Below are positions 43,243 through 51,515 of a DNA stretch of 64,000 nucleotides, one piece after another (position 1 is the first letter of the stretch; each line of letters starts with the position of its first letter). The stretch covers positions 7,006,001 through 7,070,000 of the forward strand of contig NZ_CP109027.1 in assembly GCF_036226885.1 (NCBI RefSeq). Direction: 5' to 3'. The position numbers and the translations under genes are program-made. The notes beneath the pieces are model-generated. The model did no database searches and was not told the DNA's origin. It saw only the letters and a list, made by a program, of their open reading frames with translations. The stretch comes from Streptomyces sp. NBC_00663 (GTDB lineage Bacteria; Actinomycetota; Actinomycetes; Streptomycetales; Streptomycetaceae).

Positions 43243-44879
43243 GCACCAACGAGAACAACGAGTCGTCCCGCGCCCGCGGGCAGGCCCCGGCCGGCGAGAA
43301 GCTCGCCGACTGGGCCGACGGCCGGCTGGGGATCTACTCCCTGGCCAAGGCCAACATGCGCAAGATCTTCCCCGACCACTGGTCGTTCATGCTGGGTGAG
43401 ATCTGCCTGTACGCCTTCATCATCATCATCCTCACGGGTGTGTACCTGACGCTGTTCTTCCACCCGTCGATGAACGAGGTGGAGTACCACGGCAGCTACG
43501 TCCCGTTGCAGGGACAGCTGATGTCCGAGGCGTTCAACTCGACCATGCACATCTCCTTCGATGTGCGCGGTGGTCTGCTGATCCGGCAGATCCATCACTG
43601 GGCGGCGCTGATCTTCCTCGCCGGCATGTTCGTGCACATGATGCGCGTCTTCTTCACGGGTGCGTTCCGCAAGCCGCGTGAGGTCAACTGGCTGTTCGGC
43701 TTCCTGCTGTTCGTCCTGGGCATGTTCACCGGCTTCACCGGTTACTCGCTCCCTGACGACCTGCTCTCCGGCACCGGTGTCCGCTTCATGGAGGGCGCGA
43801 TCCTGTCCGTGCCGATCGTCGGCACGTACCTGTCGTTCTTCCTCTTCGGCGGCGAGTTCCCGGGCGGCGACTTCGTGGCCCGCTTCTACTCGATCCATGT
43901 GCTGCTGCTGCCGGGCATCATGCTCGGCCTCATGGTCGGCCACCTGATCCTGGTGTTCGTCCACAAGCACACGCAGTACGCGGGCCCCGGCAAGACCAAC
44001 AAGAACGTCGTCGGCATGCCGCTGTTCCCGGTGTACACCGCCAAGGCCGGAGGCTTCTTCTTCCTGGTCTTCGGTGTCATCTCGGCCATCGCGGCGATCG
44101 CCTCGATCAACCCGATCTGGTCCATGGGCCCCTACCGTCCGGACCAGGTGTCCACGGGCGCCCAGCCCGACTGGTACATGGGCTTCTCCGAGGGCCTGAT
44201 CCGTGTCATGCCGGGCTGGGAGATCAACTTCTGGGGTCACACGCTCGTCCTGGGTGTGTTCATCCCGCTGGTGATCTTCCCGCTGGTCCTGGTGGCCATC
44301 GCGGTCTACCCGTTCATCGAGGCCTGGGTCACCGGCGACCGGCGCGAGCACCACATCCTGGACCGCCCGCGCAACGCCCCGACCCGCACGGCCTTCGGCG
44401 TCGCGTGGATCACCTGGTACATGGTGCTGCTCGTCGGTGGTGGAAACGACCTCTGGGCCACCCACTTCCACCTGTCGATCAACTCGATCACCTGGTTCGT
44501 CCGTGTGGCGTTCTTCGTCGCGCCGGTGCTCGCGTTCATCGTCACCAAGCGGATCTGCCTGGGCCTCCAGCGCCGCGACAAGGACAAGGTGCTGCACGGC
44601 CGCGAGTCCGGCATCATCAAGCGCCTGCCGCACGGTGAGTTCATCGAGGTGCACGAGCCGCTCAGCCAGGACGCGCTGCACACGCTCACCGCGCACGAGC
44701 AGTACAAGCCGGCCGAGATCGGCCCGACGGTCGACGACAACGGCGTCGAGCGCAAGGTGAAGGGCTCCGAGAAGCTGCGCGTCAAGCTCAGCGAGGCGTA
44801 CTTCGGCGACGAGTCGCAGATCGCCAAGCCCACCGTCGAGGAGTACAAGGAGATCACGAGCGGCCACGGCCACCACTGA
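43239..44879 (+). CDS. qcrB: Cytochrome b subunit of the bc1 complex
   Basis: A 546-residue membrane protein with about eight helices. Heme b histidines are visible in IHHWAALIFLAGMFVHMMR and in the later HVLLLPG and VGHLILVFVHKHT region. The quinol-site motif is PDWY in place of PEWY (AQPDWYMGFSEG), the usual actinobacterial form. A long charged C-terminal extension ends SGHGHH. ATG at 43239 overlaps the qcrA stop (ATGA). Confidence 0.97.
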   Translation: MSTNENNESSRARGQAPAGEKLADWADGRLGIYSLAKANMRKIFPDHWSFMLGEICLYAFIIIILTGVYLTLFFHPSMNEVEYHGSYVPLQGQLMSEAFNSTMHISFDVRGGLLIRQIHHWAALIFLAGMFVHMMRVFFTGAFRKPREVNWLFGFLLFVLGMFTGFTGYSLPDDLLSGTGVRFMEGAILSVPIVGTYLSFFLFGGEFPGGDFVARFYSIHVLLLPGIMLGLMVGHLILVFVHKHTQYAGPGKTNKNVVGMPLFPVYTAKAGGFFFLVFGVISAIAAIASINPIWSMGPYRPDQVSTGAQPDWYMGFSEGLIRVMPGWEINFWGHTLVLGVFIPLVIFPLVLVAIAVYPFIEAWVTGDRREHHILDRPRNAPTRTAFGVAWITWYMVLLVGGGNDLWATHFHLSINSITWFVRVAFFVAPVLAFIVTKRICLGLQRRDKDKVLHGRESGIIKRLPHGEFIEVHEPLSQDALHTLTAHEQYKPAEIGPTVDDNGVERKVKGSEKLRVKLSEAYFGDESQIAKPTVEEYKEITSGHGHH

Positions 44880-44904
44880 TCGCTGCGCTCGCCACGCGCT
44901 GTGC

Positions 44905-44939
44905 AAGGGCCCCCGTCCGGTCTTCGGACGGGGGCCCTT
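44905..44939 (+). terminator. Intrinsic terminator after qcrB
   Basis: A 15-nt arm (AAGGGCCCCCGTCCG) pairs with CGGACGGGGGCCCTT around a TCTT-type loop, and TT follows. It lies 26 nt after qcrB and ends the cta-qcr transcript. Confidence 0.9.
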
Positions 44940-44958
44940 CTCCGTGCCCGGGGCTGGA

Positions 44959-44964
44959 TAGGGT
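44959..44964 (+). promoter_or_regulatory. Putative -10 box (TAGGGT) for trpD
   Basis: TAGGGT lies 51 nt before the trpD start, right after the qcrB terminator, so trpD appears to have its own promoter. No clear -35 was recognised. Confidence 0.5.
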
Positions 44965-45014
44965 GGGGTCAAACATCTGTTGAACCCTGTTGTACGACAC
45001 CCAGGAGCGGCCGT

Positions 45015-46079
45015 ATGAGCGCTGTGACCCCCGCTGGAGGCGACACCGCGGCGGGCCGTTCCTGGCCCGAGGTCCTGAACGCCCTGCTGTACGGCCGTGA
45101 CCAGAGCGCCGCCGCGACCGCCTGGGCGATGGACCAGATCATGCGCGGCGAGGCGACGGACGCGCAGATCGCCGGGTTCGTGGTGGCCCTGCGGGCCAAG
45201 GGCGAGACGGTCGAGGAGATCACCGGGCTCGTCCAGGCGATGTACGAGCACGCCAATGTGATCGAGGTGTCCGGGCGGACCGTCGACATCGTCGGCACCG
45301 GCGGCGACGGCGCGAAGACGGTGAACATCTCCACGATGTCCTCCCTCGTGGTGGCCGGCACCGGCGCGAAGGTCGTCAAGCACGGCAACCGGGCGGCCTC
45401 GTCGGCGTCGGGTTCCTCGGACGTCCTGGAGAAGCTGGGCGTCAACCTCGACCTCACCCCGCAGCGGGTGGCCGAGGTGGCCGAGGAGGCCGGCATCACC
45501 TTCTGCTTCGCTATCAAATTCCACCCGGCGCTGCGTCACGCGGGCGCCGCCCGCGGCCAGTTGGGCATCCGTACGGTGTTCAACGCGCTGGGCCCGCTGA
45601 CCAACCCCGCGAAGGTCAGGGCGCAGGCGGTGGGCGTCGCCGACCCGCTGATGGCGCCGATCGTCGCCGGGGTCTTCGCCGAGCGCGGCAACTCCTCGCT
45701 GGTCTTCCGCGGTGACGACGGCCTCGACGAGCTGACGACGACGTCCACCTCCCGGGTGTGGGTCGTGCGCGACGGCAAGGTCACCGAGGAGGCCTTCGAC
45801 CCGCGTGACGTCGGCATCGAGCTGGTGCCGGTGGAGGCGCTGCGGGGTGGCGACCCGGCGTTCAACGCGGACGTGGCGCGCAGACTCCTCGACGGCGAGA
45901 CGGGTCCGGTCCGGGACGCGGTCCTGCTGAACTCGGCGGCGGCGCTCGTCGCGCTGGAGCCGACCGGGGCGTCCCTGGCGGACCAGCTGCGGGACGGGAT
46001 GGCGAAGGCCGCGGAGTCCATCGACTCCGGCGCGGCCAAGCGGACTCTGGAGCGCTGGGTGGCGGCCAGCAACCGGTAG
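45015..46079 (+). CDS. trpD: Anthranilate phosphoribosyltransferase
   Basis: A 354-residue enzyme of tryptophan synthesis that joins anthranilate and PRPP. It has VGTGGDGAKTVNIST (PRPP pyrophosphate site), KHGNRAASSASGSSD, and the HPALRHAG...FNALGPLTNP region. ATG at 45015 is chosen because AGGAG (45003-45007) lies seven bases upstream. The gene stands alone here, not in a trp operon. Monocistronic expression between two hairpins is likely. Confidence 0.96.
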   Translation: MSAVTPAGGDTAAGRSWPEVLNALLYGRDQSAAATAWAMDQIMRGEATDAQIAGFVVALRAKGETVEEITGLVQAMYEHANVIEVSGRTVDIVGTGGDGAKTVNISTMSSLVVAGTGAKVVKHGNRAASSASGSSDVLEKLGVNLDLTPQRVAEVAEEAGITFCFAIKFHPALRHAGAARGQLGIRTVFNALGPLTNPAKVRAQAVGVADPLMAPIVAGVFAERGNSSLVFRGDDGLDELTTTSTSRVWVVRDGKVTEEAFDPRDVGIELVPVEALRGGDPAFNADVARRLLDGETGPVRDAVLLNSAAALVALEPTGASLADQLRDGMAKAAESIDSGAAKRTLERWVAASNR

Positions 46080-46087
46080 CCGGTATC

Positions 46088-46131
46088 GATGGTCGTCCCG
46101 CGATCCGGACGCGGGTTGCGGGACGACGATC
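46088..46131 (+). terminator. Hairpin after trpD
   Basis: Arms at 46088-46101 and 46118-46131 pair with one mismatch (core TCGTCCCGC / GCGGGACGA) around a 16-nt loop. It starts 9 nt after the trpD stop. There is no T-run, as is common for streptomycete terminators. Confidence 0.7.
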
Positions 46132-46154
46132 ACATCGCGTACGTTCCTGTACCA

Positions 46155-46272
46155 GGTCATGAGTGACAGTCATGAGGCCCCGGCCGACTGTCCGGCAACC
46201 CTCCGTCCGTGGCGGGGTGCCCCGGGTGAAGACCAGGCCGTAGGCAGCGAGGTCTACGGCAAGCGCGGGCCC
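46155..46272 (+). ncRNA. SAM-IV riboswitch aptamer
   Basis: The segment follows the SAM-IV consensus closely: GGTCATGAGTGACAG at the start, then GGCAACCCTCC, GGGGTGCCCCGGGTGA, GACCAGG, a CCGTAG / CTACGG hairpin (46238-46259) and the closing GGCAAGCGCGGG. The match to the mycobacterial SAM-IV aptamer as I remember it runs across the whole length. It binds S-adenosylmethionine and usually shuts off sulfur or methionine genes. The gene downstream is a cysteine-desulfurase-like aminotransferase, which fits. Confidence 0.93.
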
Positions 46273-46307
46273 CTCTCGAAACCAGGGGTCCTGGTCGTTC
46301 GAGGGAG
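46273..46307 (+). promoter_or_regulatory. Expression-platform hairpin covering a Shine-Dalgarno sequence
   Basis: Outer arms 46273-46280 and 46298-46305 (core CTCGAA / TTCGAG) and inner arms ACCAGG (46281-46286) / CCTGGT (46290-46295) form one long hairpin right after the aptamer. Its 3' side includes most of GAGGGAG (46301-46307), the ribosome-binding site of the mini-ORF at 46314. This fits translational control, or coupled transcriptional control, by the SAM-IV element. Confidence 0.7.
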
Positions 46308-46313
46308 TCTTCC

Positions 46314-46334
46314 GTGAGCAAGCGAATGCGATAG
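46314..46334 (+). CDS. Six-codon leader mini-ORF behind the riboswitch
   Basis: GTG-AGC-AAG-CGA-ATG-CGA-TAG encodes MSKRMR. A well-placed GAGGGAG lies seven bases upstream and is sequestered by the riboswitch hairpin. It ends 82 nt before the aminotransferase ATG. The RBS-start spacing is nearly repeated at the real gene (GGGAGTCTTCCGTG here, GGGAGTCCCCCATG at 46406-46419). It may be a translated leader or a relic of an earlier start. No function is known to me. Confidence 0.55.
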   Translation: MSKRMR

Positions 46335-46416
46335 GGCCGCCGAGCCCCGCCTCCGCGCACCCTTTTCCTCTTCCCCGCATGCCCTGCTTCAGCATGCCCT
46401 CTCACGGGAGTCCCCC

Positions 46417-47778
46417 ATGTCTGTCTCCACCGCTGCCGCCACCCGGACCATTTGCTCTCCGCTGCCCGTTCTGGGCCGGGATGTCACCGTCCCGCTCGTC
46501 ACCGGTGGCGAGGTCACCTACGCGGCCCTCGACTACGCGGCCAGCGCGCCGGCCCTCCAGCGGGTCTGGGACGACGTGGCGGCCTACGCGCCCTACTACG
46601 GCAGCGTCCACCGCGGTGCCGGGTACCTGTCGCAGCTGTCGACCGACCTCTTCGAGAACGCCCGGAACACCGTCGCCGAGTTCCTCGGCTGCCGCGAGGG
46701 CGACCAGGTCGTCTTCACCCGGTCCACCACCGACTCGCTCAACCTGCTCGCCGCCGCCCTGCCCGCCGACTGCCAGGTCTTCGTCTTCGAGACCGAGCAC
46801 CACGCCTCGCTGCTGCCCTGGCGCGACGCCCGGGTGACCTACCTCGACGCCCCCCGCACCCACCAGCAGGCCGTGGAGACCCTGGAGCAGGCCCTCGCCG
46901 ACCGCGACCCGTACGGCCCCGCCCTGGTCTGTGTGACCGGCGCCTCCAACGTCACCGGCGAGCTGTGGCCGGTGCGCGAGCTGGCCGCCGCCGCCCATGC
47001 GCACGGCGCCCGGATCGTCCTCGACGCCGCCCAGCTCGCCCCGCACCACGCGGTGTCCGTCGCCGACCTCGACGTCGACTGGGTCGCCTTCTCCGGCCAC
47101 AAGCTGTACGCCCCCTTCGGCTCCGGCGTCCTCGCCGGCCGCGCCGACTGGCTGACCGCCGCCGAGCCCTACCTCGCCGGCGGCGGCGCCAGCCGCAAGG
47201 TCACCCGGCGCGAGGACGGCGGCGTGGACGTGGAGTGGCACGAGAACGCGGCCCGCCACGAGGCCGGCTCCCCGAACGTCATCGGCGCCTACTCCATCGC
47301 CTCCGCCTGCAAGGCGCTGACCGAGGCCGGCTTCGACACCCTCGTCGCCCGCGAGCAGTACCTGATCGAGAAGGTCAGGAGCGGCCTCGCCGACGTTCCC
47401 GAGGTCCGGATCCTCTCCCTCTTCGGCGACGACGCCCCCCGCGTCGGCGTCCTCTCCTTCGTCGTCGAGGGCTGGAACAGCTCCCACTTCGCCGCCGCCC
47501 TCTCCGCCGAGTACGGCATCGGCGTCCGCGACGGCCTCTTCTGCGCTCACCCCCTCGTCCGCACCCTGCTCGGCAGCGACCCGCAGACCCAGGGCGAGTG
47601 CGGCGCCCCCGAGGCCGCGCCCGGCGAGAAGTCCCTCAACGCCATCCGCGTCAGCTTCGGCGCGGGCACGCCGGACGAGCATGTCGAGCGGTTCGTGAAC
47701 GCCGTGCGCGAGCTGGTGAGCGACGGTGCGAAGTGGCGGTACCGGACCGAGGACGGACGGTGCGTCCCCGCCGTCTGA
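46417..47778 (+). CDS. Class V aminotransferase, cysteine-desulfurase-like
   Basis: A 453-residue PLP enzyme of fold type I. The PLP Lys is in SGHKLYAPFGSG, the cofactor Asp in VLDAAQLAPHH, and the His stacking on PLP in ETEHHASLLPW. A Cys in GVRDGLFCAHP is at the place of the catalytic Cys of SufS-type desulfurases. The N-terminus ALDYAASAP matches the substrate loop of the family. ATG at 46417 has GGGAG at 46406-46410. Control by the upstream SAM-IV riboswitch points to a role in sulfur amino-acid metabolism, but the exact substrate is not certain. Confidence 0.9.
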   Translation: MSVSTAAATRTICSPLPVLGRDVTVPLVTGGEVTYAALDYAASAPALQRVWDDVAAYAPYYGSVHRGAGYLSQLSTDLFENARNTVAEFLGCREGDQVVFTRSTTDSLNLLAAALPADCQVFVFETEHHASLLPWRDARVTYLDAPRTHQQAVETLEQALADRDPYGPALVCVTGASNVTGELWPVRELAAAAHAHGARIVLDAAQLAPHHAVSVADLDVDWVAFSGHKLYAPFGSGVLAGRADWLTAAEPYLAGGGASRKVTRREDGGVDVEWHENAARHEAGSPNVIGAYSIASACKALTEAGFDTLVAREQYLIEKVRSGLADVPEVRILSLFGDDAPRVGVLSFVVEGWNSSHFAAALSAEYGIGVRDGLFCAHPLVRTLLGSDPQTQGECGAPEAAPGEKSLNAIRVSFGAGTPDEHVERFVNAVRELVSDGAKWRYRTEDGRCVPAV

Positions 47779-47852
47779 CCGGCTGACCGGCTGGGCGGCG
47801 GTTGCCGATACCCTCCCCTACGGCGTTCGTACGACACACAGGGGGAGCGGGA

Positions 47853-50051
47853 GTGCAGGCGCTGCGCGCGACGGATCCACGCAGGGTCGGCCCGTACGAG
47901 GTACGGGGCCGGCTCGGCTCGGGCGGCATGGGCGAGGTGTATCTCGCCGAGTCACGGACCGGGCTGCGGCTGGCGGTGAAGGTCGTACGGCCCGAGTACG
48001 CCCAGGACCGCACCTTCCGCGCCCGGTTCCGGCAGGAGGTGCGGGCGGCGCAGACCGTCGGCGGGGCGGGCACGTACACCGCGCGCGTGGTCGACGCCGA
48101 CCCGGAGGGCGAGCACCCGTGGATGGCCACGGAGTTCGTGGACGGGCCGAATCTGCGGGACGCGGTCATGGACGGCGGGGCACTGCCCGAGCAGGCGGTG
48201 CGGGTGCTGGGGGCCGCGCTGGGTGAGGCGCTGGGCGCGATCCATGCGCGGGGCATGGTCCACCGGGACCTGAAGCCCTCCAACATCCTGCTGGCGCCGG
48301 ACGGTCCGCGGGTCATCGACTTCGGGATCGTACGGGCCCTCGAAGCCACGGCGATGACCCGTACGGGCGCGATCGTGGGCTCGGTCGGCTATGTCTCGCC
48401 CGAGCAGATCCGCAACGGTGGCAAGGTCGGCCCGCCGAGCGACGTCTTCTCCCTCGGCGCGGTCCTCGCGTACGCGGCGAGCGGGCGCGAGCCCTTCGGC
48501 GAGGGCCAGGACTCGGTGATCCTGCTGCGCATCCTGACCCGGGACTTCGACCTGACGGGCGTACCGGAGGAACTGCTGCCGCTGGTGGAGGCGTGCCTCA
48601 GGGACGAGCCGGGGCAGCGGCCGATGCCGAAGGACGTCGTCGAGGCCGTGGGGGGTTCGCCGCGCGGCGGACTGCATCCTGGCTGGTACACGGGTGCGGG
48701 CCCGGAGCCCGAGGCTTCTCGGGGAGGCGAACTCTGGCTTCCCGAGCGGGAGTCGGGAGAGCGGGAGAGCCGGGTCGAGTACATGGCGCCGGTGCCGGAG
48801 ACGCCTGACGTGGTGCGGCCCGAGGCCGAGGTGGCGGAGACACCTCAGGCTGCGCCGCCCGAGGCCGAGGTGGCGGACGTACGGCCCTCGCGGCGCGGGC
48901 TGCTGCGCCTCGCCGTGGGCGGGGCCGTGGTCGCCGGCGCCGGGGGAGTGGGCGGCTGGTGGTGGCTCGGGCGCTCGGAGGCCGGTAGCGAGGGCGGGGG
49001 GAAGAGCGGGAGCGCGAATACGCCGGGGTTCGTCGCGCGGAAGGCGGCCGTGAGCTGGTCGTACAACGTGGGCGGCGCGCCCAGCGTGGACGGCGGTCCC
49101 TGCGGGGCGCTCTCCGCCGACGGCCGGACGCTGTACTTCGCCGGGGCCGACGGGAACCTGCGGGCGCTGGGCAGCGACGGCGAGGAACGCTGGAAGGTGT
49201 CCGTCTTCCAGGGGGAGGCCTTCGTCACCAGGCCGGTCGTCACGGCCGACGGGATCTTCGTCGCCGTGGTCAGCGACACCGCGACCGAACCGGGGAGGCT
49301 CATCGCGGTGAGCGCCGCCGGTGAGGAGATGTGGAGGCGGGAGCTGCCCAGTCCGTACTTCCGCCAGCCCGCGGTGCTCGGGGGCGCCGTCGTCGTCGGC
49401 TCCGCGAAGAGCACGATCGACGGTGCGGGGGTCGTGCAGGCGTACGACAGCCGGGGCAGGGTGAGCTGGGACGTCCCGCTGGGTGGTGCGCCCTGCGACG
49501 AGCTCGTCGTGGCCGGCGGCGTCCTCTACGCGCCCTGCTACGACAACCACCTCTACGGGTTCACCGACGGCGGCACCAGCACGCCGTTCGACGCCGCGCT
49601 GGACGGTGATGTCGGCCGCCCCGCCGTCAGCGGCGACACCGTGGTCGTGAGCACCGGGAACCAGGCGAACGAGCTGTTCGGGCTGGATCTCGCGGGCCGA
49701 CAGAAGTGGAAGAAGAAGGGCCTCGCCGGTTCCTACGTCCCGGCGAAGGCCGGCTCCTTCGCCTTCCTGGGCGTGACCGACGCGAGCGCGGCGCTCAAGG
49801 CGATCACGGAGGACGGGGACGAAGTCTGGTCGTACGGCGGGGGCGGGGCCCTCTCGGACCCGGTGCTGGTGGACTCCACGGTCTATGTGCGCACCGACAC
49901 CGAGGTCCACGCCCTCGACACGCGGGGCAACCGGCTCTGGAAGACCGAGGTGGGCGCCGACCCGGGCGTCCTGCTGACCCCCGTCGTGCACGGCCGCCGC
50001 GTCTACGCCGGGACGAACAAGGGCGTCGCCGCCCTCGATGTCAGCGGTTAG
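47853..50051 (+). CDS. Membrane Ser/Thr protein kinase with beta-propeller (PQQ-like) sensor
   Basis: A 732-residue protein. The N-terminal Hanks-type kinase (about residues 10-270) has GSGGMGEVYLA, the VK ATP-site Lys, HRDLKPSNILL, DFGIVRA and SPEQI. A Pro/Glu-rich linker follows. One membrane helix (about residues 350-370) lies after SRRGLLRLA. The outside part is a series of PQQ-like blades (repeated G-LxALDxxGxxxW-type units, for example LRALGSDGEERWKV and VHALDTRGNRLWKT). GTG at 47853 is chosen for its GGGGGAG upstream and because homologous kinase N-termini start near here. The ligand is unknown. The 3' end overlaps the convergent RAM-domain gene by 4 nt. Confidence 0.93.
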   Translation: MQALRATDPRRVGPYEVRGRLGSGGMGEVYLAESRTGLRLAVKVVRPEYAQDRTFRARFRQEVRAAQTVGGAGTYTARVVDADPEGEHPWMATEFVDGPNLRDAVMDGGALPEQAVRVLGAALGEALGAIHARGMVHRDLKPSNILLAPDGPRVIDFGIVRALEATAMTRTGAIVGSVGYVSPEQIRNGGKVGPPSDVFSLGAVLAYAASGREPFGEGQDSVILLRILTRDFDLTGVPEELLPLVEACLRDEPGQRPMPKDVVEAVGGSPRGGLHPGWYTGAGPEPEASRGGELWLPERESGERESRVEYMAPVPETPDVVRPEAEVAETPQAAPPEAEVADVRPSRRGLLRLAVGGAVVAGAGGVGGWWWLGRSEAGSEGGGKSGSANTPGFVARKAAVSWSYNVGGAPSVDGGPCGALSADGRTLYFAGADGNLRALGSDGEERWKVSVFQGEAFVTRPVVTADGIFVAVVSDTATEPGRLIAVSAAGEEMWRRELPSPYFRQPAVLGGAVVVGSAKSTIDGAGVVQAYDSRGRVSWDVPLGGAPCDELVVAGGVLYAPCYDNHLYGFTDGGTSTPFDAALDGDVGRPAVSGDTVVVSTGNQANELFGLDLAGRQKWKKKGLAGSYVPAKAGSFAFLGVTDASAALKAITEDGDEVWSYGGGGALSDPVLVDSTVYVRTDTEVHALDTRGNRLWKTEVGADPGVLLTPVVHGRRVYAGTNKGVAALDVSG

Positions 50052-50329
50052 TTGTCGAGCCCGATCGCGAACGCCGCCTCCAGGTCGTGCTGGGAGTACG
50101 TGCGGAAGGCGACGTGGGTGTCCGTGGCCTCCACGCCCGGGATCTTGCTGATGCTGCCGGGGATGACCTCGGCGAGGTCCTCGTGCTGCCGGACGCGGAC
50201 CATGGCGATCAGGTCGTAGGTGCCGGTGACGGAGAAGACCTCGCTCACCGAGTCCAGGGCCGCGATCGACTCGGCGATCTCGGGGATCCGGTCCACGCTG
50301 GTCTTGATGAGGACGATCGCGGTGATCAC
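50048..50329 (-). CDS. Stand-alone RAM-domain protein (Lrp/AsnC family, no HTH)
   Basis: A 93-residue protein consisting only of the ligand-binding RAM domain: VLIKTSVDRIPEIAESIAAL, then VFSVTGTYDLIAMVRV. There is no helix-turn-helix. Such proteins form ring oligomers and may sense amino acids (family knowledge). The GTG start overlaps the stop of the rhomboid gene (GTGA), so the two are probably translated together. Confidence 0.93.
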   Translation of the reverse strand: MITAIVLIKTSVDRIPEIAESIAALDSVSEVFSVTGTYDLIAMVRVRQHEDLAEVIPGSISKIPGVEATDTHVAFRTYSQHDLEAAFAIGLDN

Positions 50330-51066
50330 TGCTGGTTCTCTCCCTCGGGGGCCGGAGCTGGGGCGGGCCTCACTCTAGTCGCAGGGGGGAATCGGACCCA
50401 CGCGAAGGCGAAGCCCAGGCCGAAGCCCACCAGGTGGGCCAGATACGCCACCCCGGGCCCGTTCGCCGCCCGGCCCGCCGCCAGCCACTGGAGGGCCGCC
50501 CAGAAGGGCAGCACCAGCCATGCCGGGAACCGTAGGGGCAGGAAGAAGAGGAACGGGAGCAGGCTTGTCACCCGGGCGCCGGGGAACAGGTAGAGAAACG
50601 CTCCGAGCACGGCTGAGATCGCTCCGGAGGCCCCGACCAGCGACTGGTCGGAGTCGGAGTTCGCGGCGGCGTAGCCCAGCAGCGCCAGATAGCCGCAGCC
50701 GAGGTAGAAGAGCGTGAACTGGACGCGGCCCATCCGTTCCTCGGTCATCACTCCGAAGACATAGAGGAAGAGCATGTTGCCGAGGAGGTGGACCCAGCTG
50801 CCGTGGACGAAGAGGGCCGTCGCCGGGGTGAGTGCGGCCCGGGCCGAGCCTTCGAACAGTTCCGCGGGGACCACGCCCCAGTGGTGGAAGTAGGCCCGCT
50901 GGGCGACGAGCAGTTCGTCCCCGGTGCCGTAGGCCGGATTGAGGCCCCCCGCGGGGCCGATGACGAAGAGCAGACAGCACAGGGCGATCAGGCCGTAGGT
51001 GACCGGTGCCGTACCCCACAACGACCTGCTCGCGCCACCGACTGTCACCCTCCAGTTGCTGATCAT
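50326..51066 (-). CDS. Rhomboid family intramembrane serine protease
   Basis: About 246 residues with six or so membrane helices. The catalytic Ser is in VGASGAISAVLGAF (GxSG) and the catalytic His in YLAHLVGFGLG. The oxyanion-side Asn is in HGSWVHLLGNMLFLYVFG. The start is uncertain: ATG at 51066 (MISNWRVTV) is used, but a longer frame runs to 51129 and no good Shine-Dalgarno is visible. Operon with the RAM-domain gene. Confidence 0.92.
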   Translation of the reverse strand: MISNWRVTVGGASRSLWGTAPVTYGLIALCCLLFVIGPAGGLNPAYGTGDELLVAQRAYFHHWGVVPAELFEGSARAALTPATALFVHGSWVHLLGNMLFLYVFGVMTEERMGRVQFTLFYLGCGYLALLGYAAANSDSDQSLVGASGAISAVLGAFLYLFPGARVTSLLPFLFFLPLRFPAWLVLPFWAALQWLAAGRAANGPGVAYLAHLVGFGLGFAFAWVRFPPATRVRPAPAPAPEGENQQ

Positions 51067-51163
51067 GAACACAGAGCATGACGTAACGGGACGCAACCGA
51101 ACAGAGTGCCTCGCCGCCCGGGCGGGCACTGAGACGGCCGAGCGACGAGTACCCGCCAGGCCG

Positions 51164-51169
51164 TAGGGT
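51164..51169 (+). promoter_or_regulatory. Putative -10 box (TAGGGT) before the zinc-ribbon gene
   Basis: TAGGGT lies in the 172-bp divergent region between the rhomboid gene and the zinc-ribbon gene, 70 nt before the latter's start. Confidence 0.45.
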
Positions 51170-51238
51170 TACGAGCCACACACCGGGTCCGGTGTGTCGC
51201 GGACAATGGAAGACCTAGAAGGAAAGAGCTCAGGCACG

Positions 51239-51478
51239 ATGACGGTTCCCCTGCCGACCGCCTCGACGCGGTGGCGCTGCACCCTCTGCGGCAACCTCAC
51301 CCGCTTCGACGTGACCCGCTCGTCGAAGGTCGTCGAGTACGTCCACCTCGACCTGGCCGGTGAGCCGAAGGTGGAGGAGCGCGAGGTGGTCAGTGAGACC
51401 ATCGAGTCGGTGCGCTGCCGCTGGTGCAACGCCGTGGATCAGGTGGAACTCGTGGACAGGCCGGGCGCCGACTCCTGA
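51239..51478 (+). CDS. Small zinc-ribbon protein, unknown function
   Basis: A 79-residue protein with two CxxC pairs (CTLC near the start and CRWC near the end), which fits a treble-clef or ribbon zinc site. ATG at 51239 is used. An in-frame ATG at 51206 would add 11 residues, and GGAAAG lies at 51221-51226. It stands 37 nt before the NYN-domain gene and is probably co-transcribed with it. I do not recognise a specific function. Confidence 0.85.
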   Translation: MTVPLPTASTRWRCTLCGNLTRFDVTRSSKVVEYVHLDLAGEPKVEEREVVSETIESVRCRWCNAVDQVELVDRPGADS

Positions 51479-51515
51479 GGGAGTGGCCCCCGCACACAGG
51501 TTGGGGTGTTGACGG

